Made by a program: the position numbers and the translations under genes. The notes beneath the pieces are model-generated. The model searched no databases and was not told where the DNA came from. It saw only the letters and a list, made by a program, of their open reading frames with translations. Below, piece by piece: positions 1 through 5,209 of a DNA stretch of 6,319 nucleotides (position 1 is the first letter of the stretch; each line of letters begins with the position of its first letter). Source of the DNA: Sulfurimonas sp. (GTDB lineage Bacteria > Campylobacterota > Campylobacteria > Campylobacterales > Sulfurimonadaceae); assembly GCA_021157665.1 (NCBI GenBank), contig JAGGWE010000155.1, positions 1 through 6,319 of the forward strand, in the 5' to 3' direction.

Positions 1-390
1 GGTTTGAGTAATTCCAAAAATACCATCTTCACTAATAAGTTCAGCCGCTTCAGTTTGAGTTAATTCAGCTATTGGTTTACCAGCGTAACCTATATCACTT
101 AAAAAACTTTGAAAATCACCATATGACTGAGTAAAATTATCTGTAGGATTTGATAAGTTTGCTTGAATAGTAGTAGATTTAAGCATCATATCATTTGCAT
201 TTTGAGTAATCTGAGCTCTAAGTTCAACAGCATCCTCTTTAGATATTTTCTCTGTAAAATTAGTTTGTATAGAACCAGCATGTACCTCAGCAACACGCAT
301 TTTAGCATTTACACTTGCACTCTCATTTGGTGTGTTAGCTTTAGCATTTTCATTCGCATGATAATTCGGCGTATTTGATGTAACATTCAT
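1..390 (-). CDS. Uncharacterised Campylobacterota-type protein, N-terminal 130 residues (partial)
   Basis: An open frame reads leftwards from an ATG whose complement is at 388-390 and leaves the window without a stop, so only the N-terminal 130 residues are visible. An AAAGGAT ribosome binding site lies about 6 bases before the ATG on the minus strand. Residues 1-35 are Asn/Ala/Thr/Ser-rich and look disordered. Residues 45-75 are probably helical. Residues 90-130 carry the conserved-looking stretch YGDFQSFLSDIGYAGKPIAE followed by EAAELISEDGIFGITQT. I associate that motif with uncharacterised proteins common in Sulfurimonas/Arcobacter-type genomes, but this is from memory and unchecked. There is no signal peptide, membrane segment or catalytic motif. 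The gene is divergent from the cold-shock gene. No function is proposed. Confidence 0.75.
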   Translation of the reverse strand, partial: MNVTSNTPNYHANENAKANTPNESASVNAKMRVAEVHAGSIQTNFTEKISKEDAVELRAQITQNANDMMLKSTTIQANLSNPTDNFTQSYGDFQSFLSDIGYAGKPIAELTQTEAAELISEDGIFGITQT

Positions 391-473
391 GATAAATCCT
401 TTTAAATTAGTTATCAATAACATCGGCAAAAATTAAATTTTATTAAAATTTATAAATTTATTGATATTTTTGT

Positions 474-500
474 TAAATTGCGATATACTTCTGCCGATAA
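474..500 (+). promoter_or_regulatory. Candidate sigma-28 (FliA) promoter before the cold-shock gene
   Basis: TAAA at 474-477 is followed, after exactly 15 bases, by GCCGATAA at 493-500. This matches the sigma-28 consensus TAAA-N15-GCCGATAA in both boxes and the spacing. A sigma-70-like TATACT at 484-489 lies between the boxes, so the two promoter readings overlap. Which is used cannot be told from sequence. Either would give a leader of roughly 120-130 bases for the cold-shock gene. Confidence 0.45.
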
Positions 501-524
501 AAGATGAGGCTCGAGTTCATCTTT
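500..524 (+). promoter_or_regulatory. Hairpin at the 5' end of the cold-shock mRNA leader
   Basis: AAAGATGA (500-507) and TCATCTTT (517-524) form a perfect 8-bp stem around a 9-base loop. It lies at about the start of the predicted transcript, where long structured leaders of cold-shock mRNAs usually control stability or temperature-dependent translation. The structure is seen; the role is inferred. Confidence 0.4.
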
Positions 525-584
525 AGTGTGTAATTTTGTAATTTTGCTCAATTGTTACCTAAAGACTCTCCAAATTTTTGACTC

Positions 585-600
585 CACTTCTTAGGAAGTG
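585..600 (+). promoter_or_regulatory. Leader hairpin just upstream of the cold-shock ribosome binding site
   Basis: CACTTC (585-590), loop TTAG and GAAGTG (595-600) form a compact 6-bp hairpin followed by AAATTTTTAT. It ends 13 bases before the AAAGG ribosome binding site at 614-618. The hairpin plus T-run resembles a weak intrinsic terminator, so it could act as an attenuator or as leader structure that melts or refolds with temperature. Confidence 0.35.
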
Positions 601-625
601 AAATTTTTATACAAAAGGTATTACA

Positions 626-844
626 ATGGCAGAATTATTAGACGGCACAGTTAAATGGTTTAACGAAGAAAAAGGTTATGGTTTCATTCAACAAGACAAC
701 GGACAAAGTGATGTATTCGTACATTTTCGTCAAGTTAACAACTCAGGACACGGTCGTGTTTCTTTAAATGAAGGTCAAAAAGTAACTTACGAAATCGGTG
801 AAGGTCAAAAAGGTCCTCAAGCTGAGAACGTAACTCCACTTTAA
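626..844 (+). CDS. cspA: Cold-shock domain protein (CspA family)
   Basis: This 72-residue protein is a single complete cold-shock domain, the normal length for the family. It starts with GTVKWFN (7-13), carries RNP1 at KGYGFI (16-21) and RNP2 at VFVHF (30-34), and ends with GQKGPQAENV. The aromatic nucleic-acid-binding face (Trp11, Phe12, Tyr18, Phe20, Phe31, His33, Phe34) is intact. Family members bind single-stranded RNA and DNA in the cytoplasm and act as RNA chaperones that remove secondary structure, often after cold shock or in growth transitions. The ATG has a good AAAGG site 7 bases upstream. The gene is monocistronic, with a long structured leader and a 3' hairpin. The family call is secure; whether it is cold-induced is not shown by the sequence. 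Confidence 0.96.
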   Translation: MAELLDGTVKWFNEEKGYGFIQQDNGQSDVFVHFRQVNNSGHGRVSLNEGQKVTYEIGEGQKGPQAENVTPL

Positions 845-853
845 TCTACACAC

Positions 854-874
854 AAACCCCTATTTCAGGGGTTT
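854..874 (+). terminator. Hairpin terminator after the cold-shock gene
   Basis: AAACCCC (854-860), loop TATTTCA and GGGGTTT (868-874) form a perfect 7-bp stem starting 9 bases after the stop codon. The downstream tract is ACCTACATTT rather than a clean T-run, so it is a slightly weak intrinsic terminator or a 3'-end stabiliser. Between 875 and 1060 I see only AT-rich sequence and no supported gene. Confidence 0.7.
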
Positions 875-1068
875 ACCTACATTTAACAAAACTCCATATA
901 CAACTTTTATACAACAAATTTTTAAAAAGAACCTCTATTTTTACTAAATTATAAACTTTATTTTAAGATTATCTATTCTCATTTTTTATCATTAAAACTC
1001 TTTAATAGTGTAATATACATATCTATAACAGCGATATAAATTCTTTTTTAGCAGCTACCCTATTTTAG

Positions 1069-1077
1069 TGCTATAAT
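1069..1077 (+). promoter_or_regulatory. Extended -10 promoter of the HNH-FRG operon
   Basis: TGCTATAAT is a perfect extended -10 element (TGnTATAAT) preceded by T-rich DNA and no clear -35 box, the usual form of Campylobacterota sigma-70 promoters. Transcription should start near 1084, only a few bases before the AAAGG ribosome binding site at 1091-1095. That places the translation start close to 1101 and limits how much coding sequence can precede it. Confidence 0.65.
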
Positions 1078-1100
1078 ATTCAAAATTATTAAAGGTAAAA

Positions 1101-1826
1101 ATTGTAGTTGATTCAAATACAAATAAAATAATTAATCATGGAGAAATTGCACATATTAGAGGTCGTAAACTTGGGGCTGAAAGATTTACTAAGGATTATT
1201 CAAAAGAAAAATTAAATAGTGAAGAAAATTTAATTTTACTTTGCCAATTACACCACCATATAATTGATCAAAAAGGTGCAGAGGAATACTATACTATTGA
1301 ATGCCTTGAAAAGTGGAAAGCAGAACATTATCATTTTAAAGAAATTGCAGAGGACAGGGAATGGGTATATGGATCATCTCAGTTATCATATACAGTTGAC
1401 AACACTCATTATACTCTTGATTATTGGAAAGACAAAAGTGGAGTAATTCGTTTTTTTACTCCAAAGCAAATTAAACAAGCAAAAGCCGCAACTGAAGTTT
1501 CAATGATATTATCAGCTATAGGATCCCTTTTAGCTAATATTGATAATGCAGAAGGAAAGCCGGCAGATCCTTCTCATATAACATTGAATGATGGATATAT
1601 GCAAATGTTTAAGAGAGATCTTAAAAGACTAAAAGGCAATTATAAAAGTGGTTTACATAGACTTTACCAAAATCTAAGTGAATGTCCAGATATTACTTTG
1701 TCAGAACTTGCATTAGTAGGTTCAACTGAAAAAATGCGTAGTACAACAATTATGGTTGGAGAATCATCACAAAAAAGAATTTCAGATTTTTTACAGGATA
1801 ATTCTGAAAATACAGATAAAAGATGA
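1101..1826 (+). CDS. HNH endonuclease-like protein, first gene of a coupled pair; atypical or truncated start
   Basis: The reading frame is open from 1077 to the TGA at 1824-1826. From 1101 it encodes 241 residues. The N-terminal part is an HNH (His-Me finger) nuclease core: GEIAHIRG (14-21, His18 as likely general base), Glu42-Asn43 in ENLILLC (42-48), and LLCQLHHHIID (46-56) with Cys48 and the metal-site histidines. Residues 80-241 are not recognised; they are soluble, largely helical and charged, and may be a sensor or partner-binding part. No ATG, GTG or TTG lies in frame before the ATG at 1503, which is beyond the nuclease core. Promoter and AAAGG position point to an ATT start at 1101. 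Relatives normally have 20-30 more N-terminal residues with a zinc-binding Cys pair, absent here, so the gene may be 5'-truncated or damaged. Its stop overlaps the next gene's ATG. Confidence 0.72.
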   Translation: MVVDSNTNKIINHGEIAHIRGRKLGAERFTKDYSKEKLNSEENLILLCQLHHHIIDQKGAEEYYTIECLEKWKAEHYHFKEIAEDREWVYGSSQLSYTVDNTHYTLDYWKDKSGVIRFFTPKQIKQAKAATEVSMILSAIGSLLANIDNAEGKPADPSHITLNDGYMQMFKRDLKRLKGNYKSGLHRLYQNLSECPDITLSELALVGSTEKMRSTTIMVGESSQKRISDFLQDNSENTDKR

Positions 1827-2569
1827 AAAGTTCACGAAGAGTCCGTAAGCAAATAAATTCAGTATTTGAATTGATTCAAGAGTTCAACCCACAAACTTGG
1901 TCTGGTTGGGATAAACCATTACTACTAAGAGGTGAATCAAAAGAATATGATTTTGCTTTACAACCATCTATAGCAAGAAATAGAACATTTAGAAATATAC
2001 CAGTATTAGAAGATAACCCATTAACATATATTACTCAAGAAGAAATAGATGAAATTGAAAAATTTCAAAAAAACTTGCCAGAAGATTATTTACACTATGT
2101 AAATAAAGTAGAAGATGACGATATTAACCTTTTATTCCTTGCAAGGCATTATGGAATAAAGACACGTTTTTTAGATGTTACGTATGACCCTTTGGTTGCA
2201 TTATACTTTGCTTGTTCATCAGATTTTGATGATAATGGATATATATATTTTATGACTAATACTATTCCAATTGAAGACAAACATATTATTACAAAAGATT
2301 ATAAGAAAGCATATGATTTTAATCTAGAAGAACATACATTTATGAAAAACTTTTATAGAAATCATAATTATTTGTATAGGTTTCCTTATGCAAACACAAG
2401 AGTAAATGCACAAAAAGGAGCGTTTTTATTTAATTATGATCCAAGTAAATGTTTGTCCGATGGAACAATAGTTTATGAAATACCATCTTCTAAAAAGAGA
2501 TATATATTAGAACATTTGAAATTTTTAAATATATCTGCAGAAACACTTGGGTTAAAAAATACAAATTAA
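1823..2569 (+). CDS. FRG-domain protein, second gene of the HNH-FRG operon
   Basis: This 248-residue protein matches the FRG domain, named for a conserved aromatic-Arg-Gly motif, here LLLRGE (33-38). Other marks are LQPSIAR (46-52), the strong block LARHYGIKTRFLDVTYDP (106-123) followed by LVALYFA (124-130), and NTRVNAQKGAFLF (191-203), the usual R-x-x-x-Q-x-G-x-F ending. The domain has no firmly established biochemistry that I can cite; such proteins occur beside restriction and phage-defence genes. There is no signal peptide or membrane segment. The ATG shares 4 bases with the HNH stop (ATGA), only a weak AAAAG precedes it, and translation is probably coupled to the upstream gene. Fixed stoichiometry with the HNH protein, perhaps a complex, is a reasonable inference. 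The length looks complete. Its 3' end overlaps the convergent resolvase gene by 4 bases. Confidence 0.88.
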   Translation: MKSSRRVRKQINSVFELIQEFNPQTWSGWDKPLLLRGESKEYDFALQPSIARNRTFRNIPVLEDNPLTYITQEEIDEIEKFQKNLPEDYLHYVNKVEDDDINLLFLARHYGIKTRFLDVTYDPLVALYFACSSDFDDNGYIYFMTNTIPIEDKHIITKDYKKAYDFNLEEHTFMKNFYRNHNYLYRFPYANTRVNAQKGAFLFNYDPSKCLSDGTIVYEIPSSKKRYILEHLKFLNISAETLGLKNTN

Positions 2570-3183
2570 GCAGACAATTTCAACACCCTGTTCCCATAAT
2601 CCCTCAATTCTCCAATAGGCGAAACATATCGATAAAGCGTTGGTCGAGTAATCCCAAGTTCCTTACATAATTCTGCAACACTACTGTCTCTATTTTGCAT
2701 AGCAACCTGAGCAAGTCTAACTTGAGCTTTTGTAAGTTGGAATTTTCGACCTCCAACTCGACCTCTTGCTCTTGCAGCTTTTAAACCAGCGACAGTCCTT
2801 TCTCTTATCAACTCTCTTTCAAATTCTGCCAAAGCACCAAATATTGAGAATATCATTTTTCCTGCAGGGTTGCTAGTATCAATATTTACACCTTGGCCAT
2901 TCAAAACTTTAAAACCAATACCTCTTGAAGTGAGATTATCTACAGTTTCAATTAAATGTTTAAGATTACGTCCGAGTCGATCCAATTTCCAGACAACAAG
3001 CACATCCTCTGCTCTTAATGCTTTTAAACATGAGTCCAATCCAGGTCTCTCATTTTTAGAGCCAGACATTTTGTCAGTATAAATATTTTCTTTATCAACT
3101 CCAGATTCAATTAAAGCATCTGTCTGTAAATCAAAAACCTGACTATTATCAGATTTGGAAACTCGAGCATATCCTATAAACAT
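2566..3183 (-). CDS. Serine recombinase, resolvase/invertase family
   Basis: The 205-residue protein has the full small serine recombinase layout. The catalytic N-terminal domain starts IGYARVS with nucleophile Ser9 and Arg7. The KLDRLGR block (66-72) holds the active-site Asp/Arg residues, and the long dimer helix runs from about 115 to 140 (FGALAEFERELIRER). The C-terminal helix-turn-helix is at about 168-186 (VAELCKELGITRPTLYRYV). Enzymes of this type cut and rejoin DNA at paired short sites to resolve cointegrates or plasmid dimers, or to invert segments. The ending GELRDYGNRVL is typical of transposon or plasmid TnpR-like resolvases in proteobacteria. No transposase is visible here. A good AAAGGAT ribosome binding site precedes the ATG, and candidate binding repeats lie just upstream. 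The gene looks less AT-rich than the FRG gene, consistent with separate acquisition. Confidence 0.93.
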   Translation of the reverse strand: MFIGYARVSKSDNSQVFDLQTDALIESGVDKENIYTDKMSGSKNERPGLDSCLKALRAEDVLVVWKLDRLGRNLKHLIETVDNLTSRGIGFKVLNGQGVNIDTSNPAGKMIFSIFGALAEFERELIRERTVAGLKAARARGRVGGRKFQLTKAQVRLAQVAMQNRDSSVAELCKELGITRPTLYRYVSPIGELRDYGNRVLKLSA

Positions 3184-3203
3184 TTTTATCCTTTAAAATT
3201 GAG

Positions 3204-3231
3204 TGTAACACAAACATTCGTTTGTGATACA
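3204..3231. repeat. 28-bp near-palindrome, candidate resolvase subsite/operator
   Basis: TGTAACACAAAC (3204-3215), centre ATTC and GTTTGTGATACA (3220-3231) are inverted with one mismatch in 12. The 28-bp length is that of resolvase crossover subsites in Tn3-type res sites. It sits 21 bases upstream of the resolvase ATG, where binding could also repress that gene. The right half read in reverse, TGTATCACAAAC, matches the start of the two repeats at 3264 and 3292. Confidence 0.6.
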
Positions 3232-3236
3232 AAGAG

Positions 3237-3255
3237 CTGGAACATAGTATTCCAG
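3237..3255. repeat. Short inverted repeat in the resolvase upstream region
   Basis: CTGGAA (3237-3242) and TTCCAG (3250-3255) form a perfect 6-bp inverted repeat around a 7-base centre. It lies between the 28-bp palindrome and the TGTATC direct repeats. It could be spacer structure or part of the same recombination or regulatory site. Confidence 0.3.
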
Positions 3256-3263
3256 GCTAATTC

Positions 3264-3306
3264 TGTATCATAACCCGTAAATTATTCTAAGTGTATCGAA
3301 CCCGTA
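3264..3306. repeat. Two TGTATC...AACCCGTA direct repeats, candidate accessory res sites
   Basis: TGTATCATAACCCGTA (3264-3279) and TGTATCGAACCCGTA (3292-3306) are direct repeats 28 bases apart, differing at the two-base/one-base step in the middle. They share TGTATC plus the following A-rich/C-rich bases with both arms of the 28-bp palindrome at 3204-3231. A weaker inverted partner, GTTTAATTTACA, is at 3316-3327. Together they resemble a multi-subsite res region for the adjacent resolvase. Confidence 0.45.
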
Positions 3307-3361
3307 TAAGATCTAGTTTAATTTACATATTTATCATCAAATTCATTAATATTTAACTTTT

Positions 3362-3367
3362 TATAAT
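3362..3367 (+). promoter_or_regulatory. Possible -10 box for the small basic gene
   Basis: TATAAT at 3362-3367 lies about 50 bases before the ATG at 3419 in T-rich DNA. There is no TG extension and no clear -35 box, so this is tentative. Confidence 0.3.
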
Positions 3368-3418
3368 TTGTTATCGATTTTTCACTTAAAATATATTTAA
3401 AAATACAAAGGATTTCAG

Positions 3419-3625
3419 ATGATGAAAAAAAATGACCCAAACAAAAAAAATAGAAGAAAAAATAAAAAGAGACCAAAATCAAAATTCAATAATAAGGATA
3501 TGTACGATCTCTCTAATTACTTTGCAGAAGAACTAGTCAAAAATATATCCGATGAAAATAAACAAAAATTTGCAGACGGCATTCAAATGCTACTTGATAG
3601 AAATAAAGAGAATGAAAAAAAATAA
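3419..3625 (+). CDS. Small, highly basic hypothetical protein
   Basis: This 68-residue protein has two parts. Residues 1-26 are almost only Lys, Arg, Asn and Pro, a flexible cationic tail suited to nucleic-acid or ribosome binding. Residues 28-68 (from MYDLSNYFAEELVKN) look like one or two amphipathic helices ending in a charged tail. There is no cysteine, signal peptide or membrane segment. AAAGGA at 3407-3412 is well placed for the ATG at 3419, and also acceptable for the adjacent ATG at 3422. A hairpin follows the stop, supporting a discrete transcript. The frame is A-rich, so the composition partly reflects AAA/AAT runs. I do not recognise a family, and no function is proposed. Confidence 0.6.
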   Translation: MMKKNDPNKKNRRKNKKRPKSKFNNKDMYDLSNYFAEELVKNISDENKQKFADGIQMLLDRNKENEKK

Positions 3626-3676
3626 CTACAACTTTTTAGGGAATTTCAACATTCCCTTCAAATCTAGTATTGTAGT
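3625..3676 (+). terminator. Nested hairpin after the small basic gene
   Basis: The inner stem AGGGAAT (3638-3644) pairs with ATTCCCT (3651-3657) around a 6-base loop. An outer stem, ACTACAA (3625-3631) with TTGTAGT (3670-3676), can close around it. There is no T-run directly after the inner hairpin, so termination would be weak. It may instead protect the 3' end or be a protein-binding structure. Confidence 0.5.
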
Positions 3677-3704
3677 CGTTAAGAAAAATATCCTAACTTA
3701 AAAT

Positions 3705-3737
3705 CTCATGTAAGTAAATAATAGGAGTTTACATGAG
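3705..3737 (+). promoter_or_regulatory. Inverted repeat enclosing the ribosome binding site of the LRV gene
   Basis: CTCATGTAA (3705-3713) is perfectly complementary to TTACATGAG (3729-3737). The ATG start codon (3733-3735) is inside the right arm and the AGGAG ribosome binding site (3723-3727) inside the 15-base loop. If it folds in RNA, the start codon is hidden while the binding site is exposed, a plausible translational switch. As DNA it could equally be an operator. Confidence 0.45.
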
Positions 3738-4848
3738 TGAAACAAAACAAACAATAAGTGATTTTAATCTAATGTCTTTAAAGATGTCAGATTTATCAAG
3801 TAGCCAAAAATTTAGCCTTGCTAGGGTTTTTGACGGAGAGAGTGAATTAATGATGCAAAAATTAATTGATGATGATTCTAGTCTTGATATATCAACAGAT
3901 ACTGGTGCAGTACGAGTATCCATCTTAGCAGTTCTACTTGAGAACAAAAATATCAAAGACGATTTAAGAGATAAGCTAATCTCTGCTTGTCAAGGCAGCG
4001 AAGACCAAGAAGTTAAATTTAGACTTGCAAGGGATCCTCAAACACCTCTTGATATTCAAAAGAAGTTAGCCAAAGATTCTAACGGAGATATAAGAGCAGA
4101 ATTAATCTGGAGAACACCTCCTTTTATTTCTATCTTAAATACCCTTTCAAATGATGAAAATTGGGCAATCAGAAGAGAGGTTTCAAAATCATCATATACA
4201 ACATTAGAGATACTAGAATCTTTCATAAATGAAGATGATGATGAAGTTGTTTTAGAGGTAATAAATAACAAAAATATAACACCAGAAATTCTTAATAAGT
4301 TTGCCGAGAAGTTTTTTAATCAAGATGGCTGGTTTGATGAAAATGGTGATAAATATGAAGTTGCATCTAATCATAAGTTCATAAAAGCACTTATCCAAAA
4401 AGTGTTTGAATTTCATACTGATATCAATGAACTTGAAAATAATACTATTTTAAATAGTATCGCTAATCATAACGAAGAGCTTTATAGACTACTTCTTACA
4501 AAGCATCCTGATACACCTCCAGCTCTTTATCAAAAGCTATACAGAGAAGGAGATGAATTTAGTCCAACCCATTTTTCTATATCTACTAAATCAGAAGAAG
4601 AGCTTTTACTAAAATTAGCACAAGATAAAAATACTCTATCTCTTGTATTAATGAACCTATCTGATAGATCATTTGAAAGTGTAAATATTTGTGTTGCTGA
4701 ACATTCCAATACGCTTGAAATGATATTAAAAAAGCTATCATTTGATGAGTCTAAAAAGGTTAGAAAAGCAGCTAGAGATACATTATTGTCAAGAGAACAA
4801 AAAGCTAAATCACAAGCTGTTTCTACTACTGATTTAACTGATAGATAA
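3733..4848 (+). CDS. LRV-type helical repeat protein
   Basis: This 371-residue soluble protein carries repeats of about 24 residues of the leucine-rich-variant (LRV) kind. The pattern is arginine or hydrophobic contact residues, then N/D-P/N-x-T-P, then a hydrophobic I-L-x-x-L/F-A helix. Clear copies are FRLARDPQTPLDIQKKLAKD (96-115), then 118-141, 145-168, EVINNKNITPEILNKFA (175-191), TKHPDTPPALYQKL (256-269) and VAEHSNTLEMILKKLS (321-336). Such repeats stack into a curved alpha-solenoid used for protein binding. The N-terminal Fe-S cysteine cluster of the Azotobacter LRV protein is absent. The C-terminal tail from about 352 is Ser/Thr/Lys-rich and probably disordered. The start has AGGAG 5 bases upstream. 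The partner is unknown, so a scaffold role is inference. Confidence 0.8.
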   Translation: MSETKQTISDFNLMSLKMSDLSSSQKFSLARVFDGESELMMQKLIDDDSSLDISTDTGAVRVSILAVLLENKNIKDDLRDKLISACQGSEDQEVKFRLARDPQTPLDIQKKLAKDSNGDIRAELIWRTPPFISILNTLSNDENWAIRREVSKSSYTTLEILESFINEDDDEVVLEVINNKNITPEILNKFAEKFFNQDGWFDENGDKYEVASNHKFIKALIQKVFEFHTDINELENNTILNSIANHNEELYRLLLTKHPDTPPALYQKLYREGDEFSPTHFSISTKSEEELLLKLAQDKNTLSLVLMNLSDRSFESVNICVAEHSNTLEMILKKLSFDESKKVRKAARDTLLSREQKAKSQAVSTTDLTDR

Positions 4849-4869
4849 TCTAAATAAAATACATTTCAA

Positions 4870-4904
4870 ATAGAACAAGTTCCTTTAAAGGGAATTTATT
4901 CTAT
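4870..4904. promoter_or_regulatory. Imperfect palindrome overlapping the higBA promoter, candidate HigA operator
   Basis: ATAGAA (4870-4875) pairs with TTCTAT (4899-4904), and TTCC (4880-4883) with GGAA (4891-4894), around a TTTAAA centre. The palindrome overlaps a -10-like TATACT at 4902-4907. HigA antitoxins usually repress their own operon by binding such palindromes, so this is the natural operator candidate. Confidence 0.5.
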
Positions 4905-4913
4905 ACTTCCAAT

Positions 4914-5207
4914 ATGAATATTATCAGTAAAAGAACTTTAGTTAAATTCTATGAACAACATCCTCAAGCTAAATCAGCATTAGAGGTTTGGCATAGTGAT
5001 ACTAGAAAAGCTATATGGACTACACCTGAAGATATTAAACAGGTATATGCATCAGCTTCTTTTTTAAAAGATAATAGAGTTGTTTTCAATATTAAAGGAA
5101 ATGACTTTCGACTTATAGTTCATATTGATTATCCTCGTAAGATAGTAAGAGTAAAATTTATAGGTACTCATGCTCAATATGATAAAATTAATGCACAGGA
5201 GATATAA
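4914..5207 (+). CDS. higB: HigB-type toxin, RelE-like mRNA interferase
   Basis: The 97-residue protein matches the HigB toxin family in length and pattern. It begins MNIISKRTLVKFYEQHPQAK, has KAIWTTPEDIKQVY (32-45), and then the beta-sheet core with NRVVFNIKGNDFRLIVHIDY (54-73), KIVRVKFIGTH (76-86) and AQYDKI near the end. Family members are RelE-fold endoribonucleases that cut mRNA on the ribosome. The conserved basic residues and the GTHxxYD ending are present, so the toxin looks intact. It is the first gene of a toxin-first operon, with the antitoxin starting 2 bases after the stop. No ribosome binding site precedes the ATG, and the -10-like TATACT ends only 6 bases before it, so the mRNA may be leaderless. 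Confidence 0.93.
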   Translation: MNIISKRTLVKFYEQHPQAKSALEVWHSDTRKAIWTTPEDIKQVYASASFLKDNRVVFNIKGNDFRLIVHIDYPRKIVRVKFIGTHAQYDKINAQEI

Positions 5208-5209
5208 CT

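Noticed and set aside
163..378. Plus-strand open frame opposite the left-edge gene
   Set aside because: It is antisense to a minus-strand frame that has a good ribosome binding site and protein-like composition. The plus-strand product is low-complexity Ser/Ile/Phe with no ribosome binding site.
1102..1111. TTG at 1102 as the HNH start
   Set aside because: It is out of frame with the HNH coding sequence and is followed at once by TAG.
1264..1446. Plus-strand open frame inside the HNH gene
   Set aside because: It is a +1 frame shadow with lysine/isoleucine-rich low-complexity product, while the HNH frame gives clear family motifs across the same bases.
1503..1826. A separate 107-residue gene starting at the ATG at 1503
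   Set aside because: It is only the downstream part of the same open frame that carries the HNH motifs from 1101 on. There is no proper ribosome binding site at 1503.
2870..3082. Plus-strand open frame opposite the resolvase
   Set aside because: It is antisense to a well-conserved catalytic domain, with no independent support.
2560..3420. A complete Tn3-like transposon or insertion sequence
   Set aside because: Only the resolvase is present. I found no transposase and no matching terminal inverted repeats or target duplication within the window.
3729..4271. Two minus-strand open frames (3729-3956 and 4056-4271) opposite the LRV gene
   Set aside because: Both are Ser/Phe/Ile-rich shadows of the repeat protein, with no ribosome binding site or recognisable motif.
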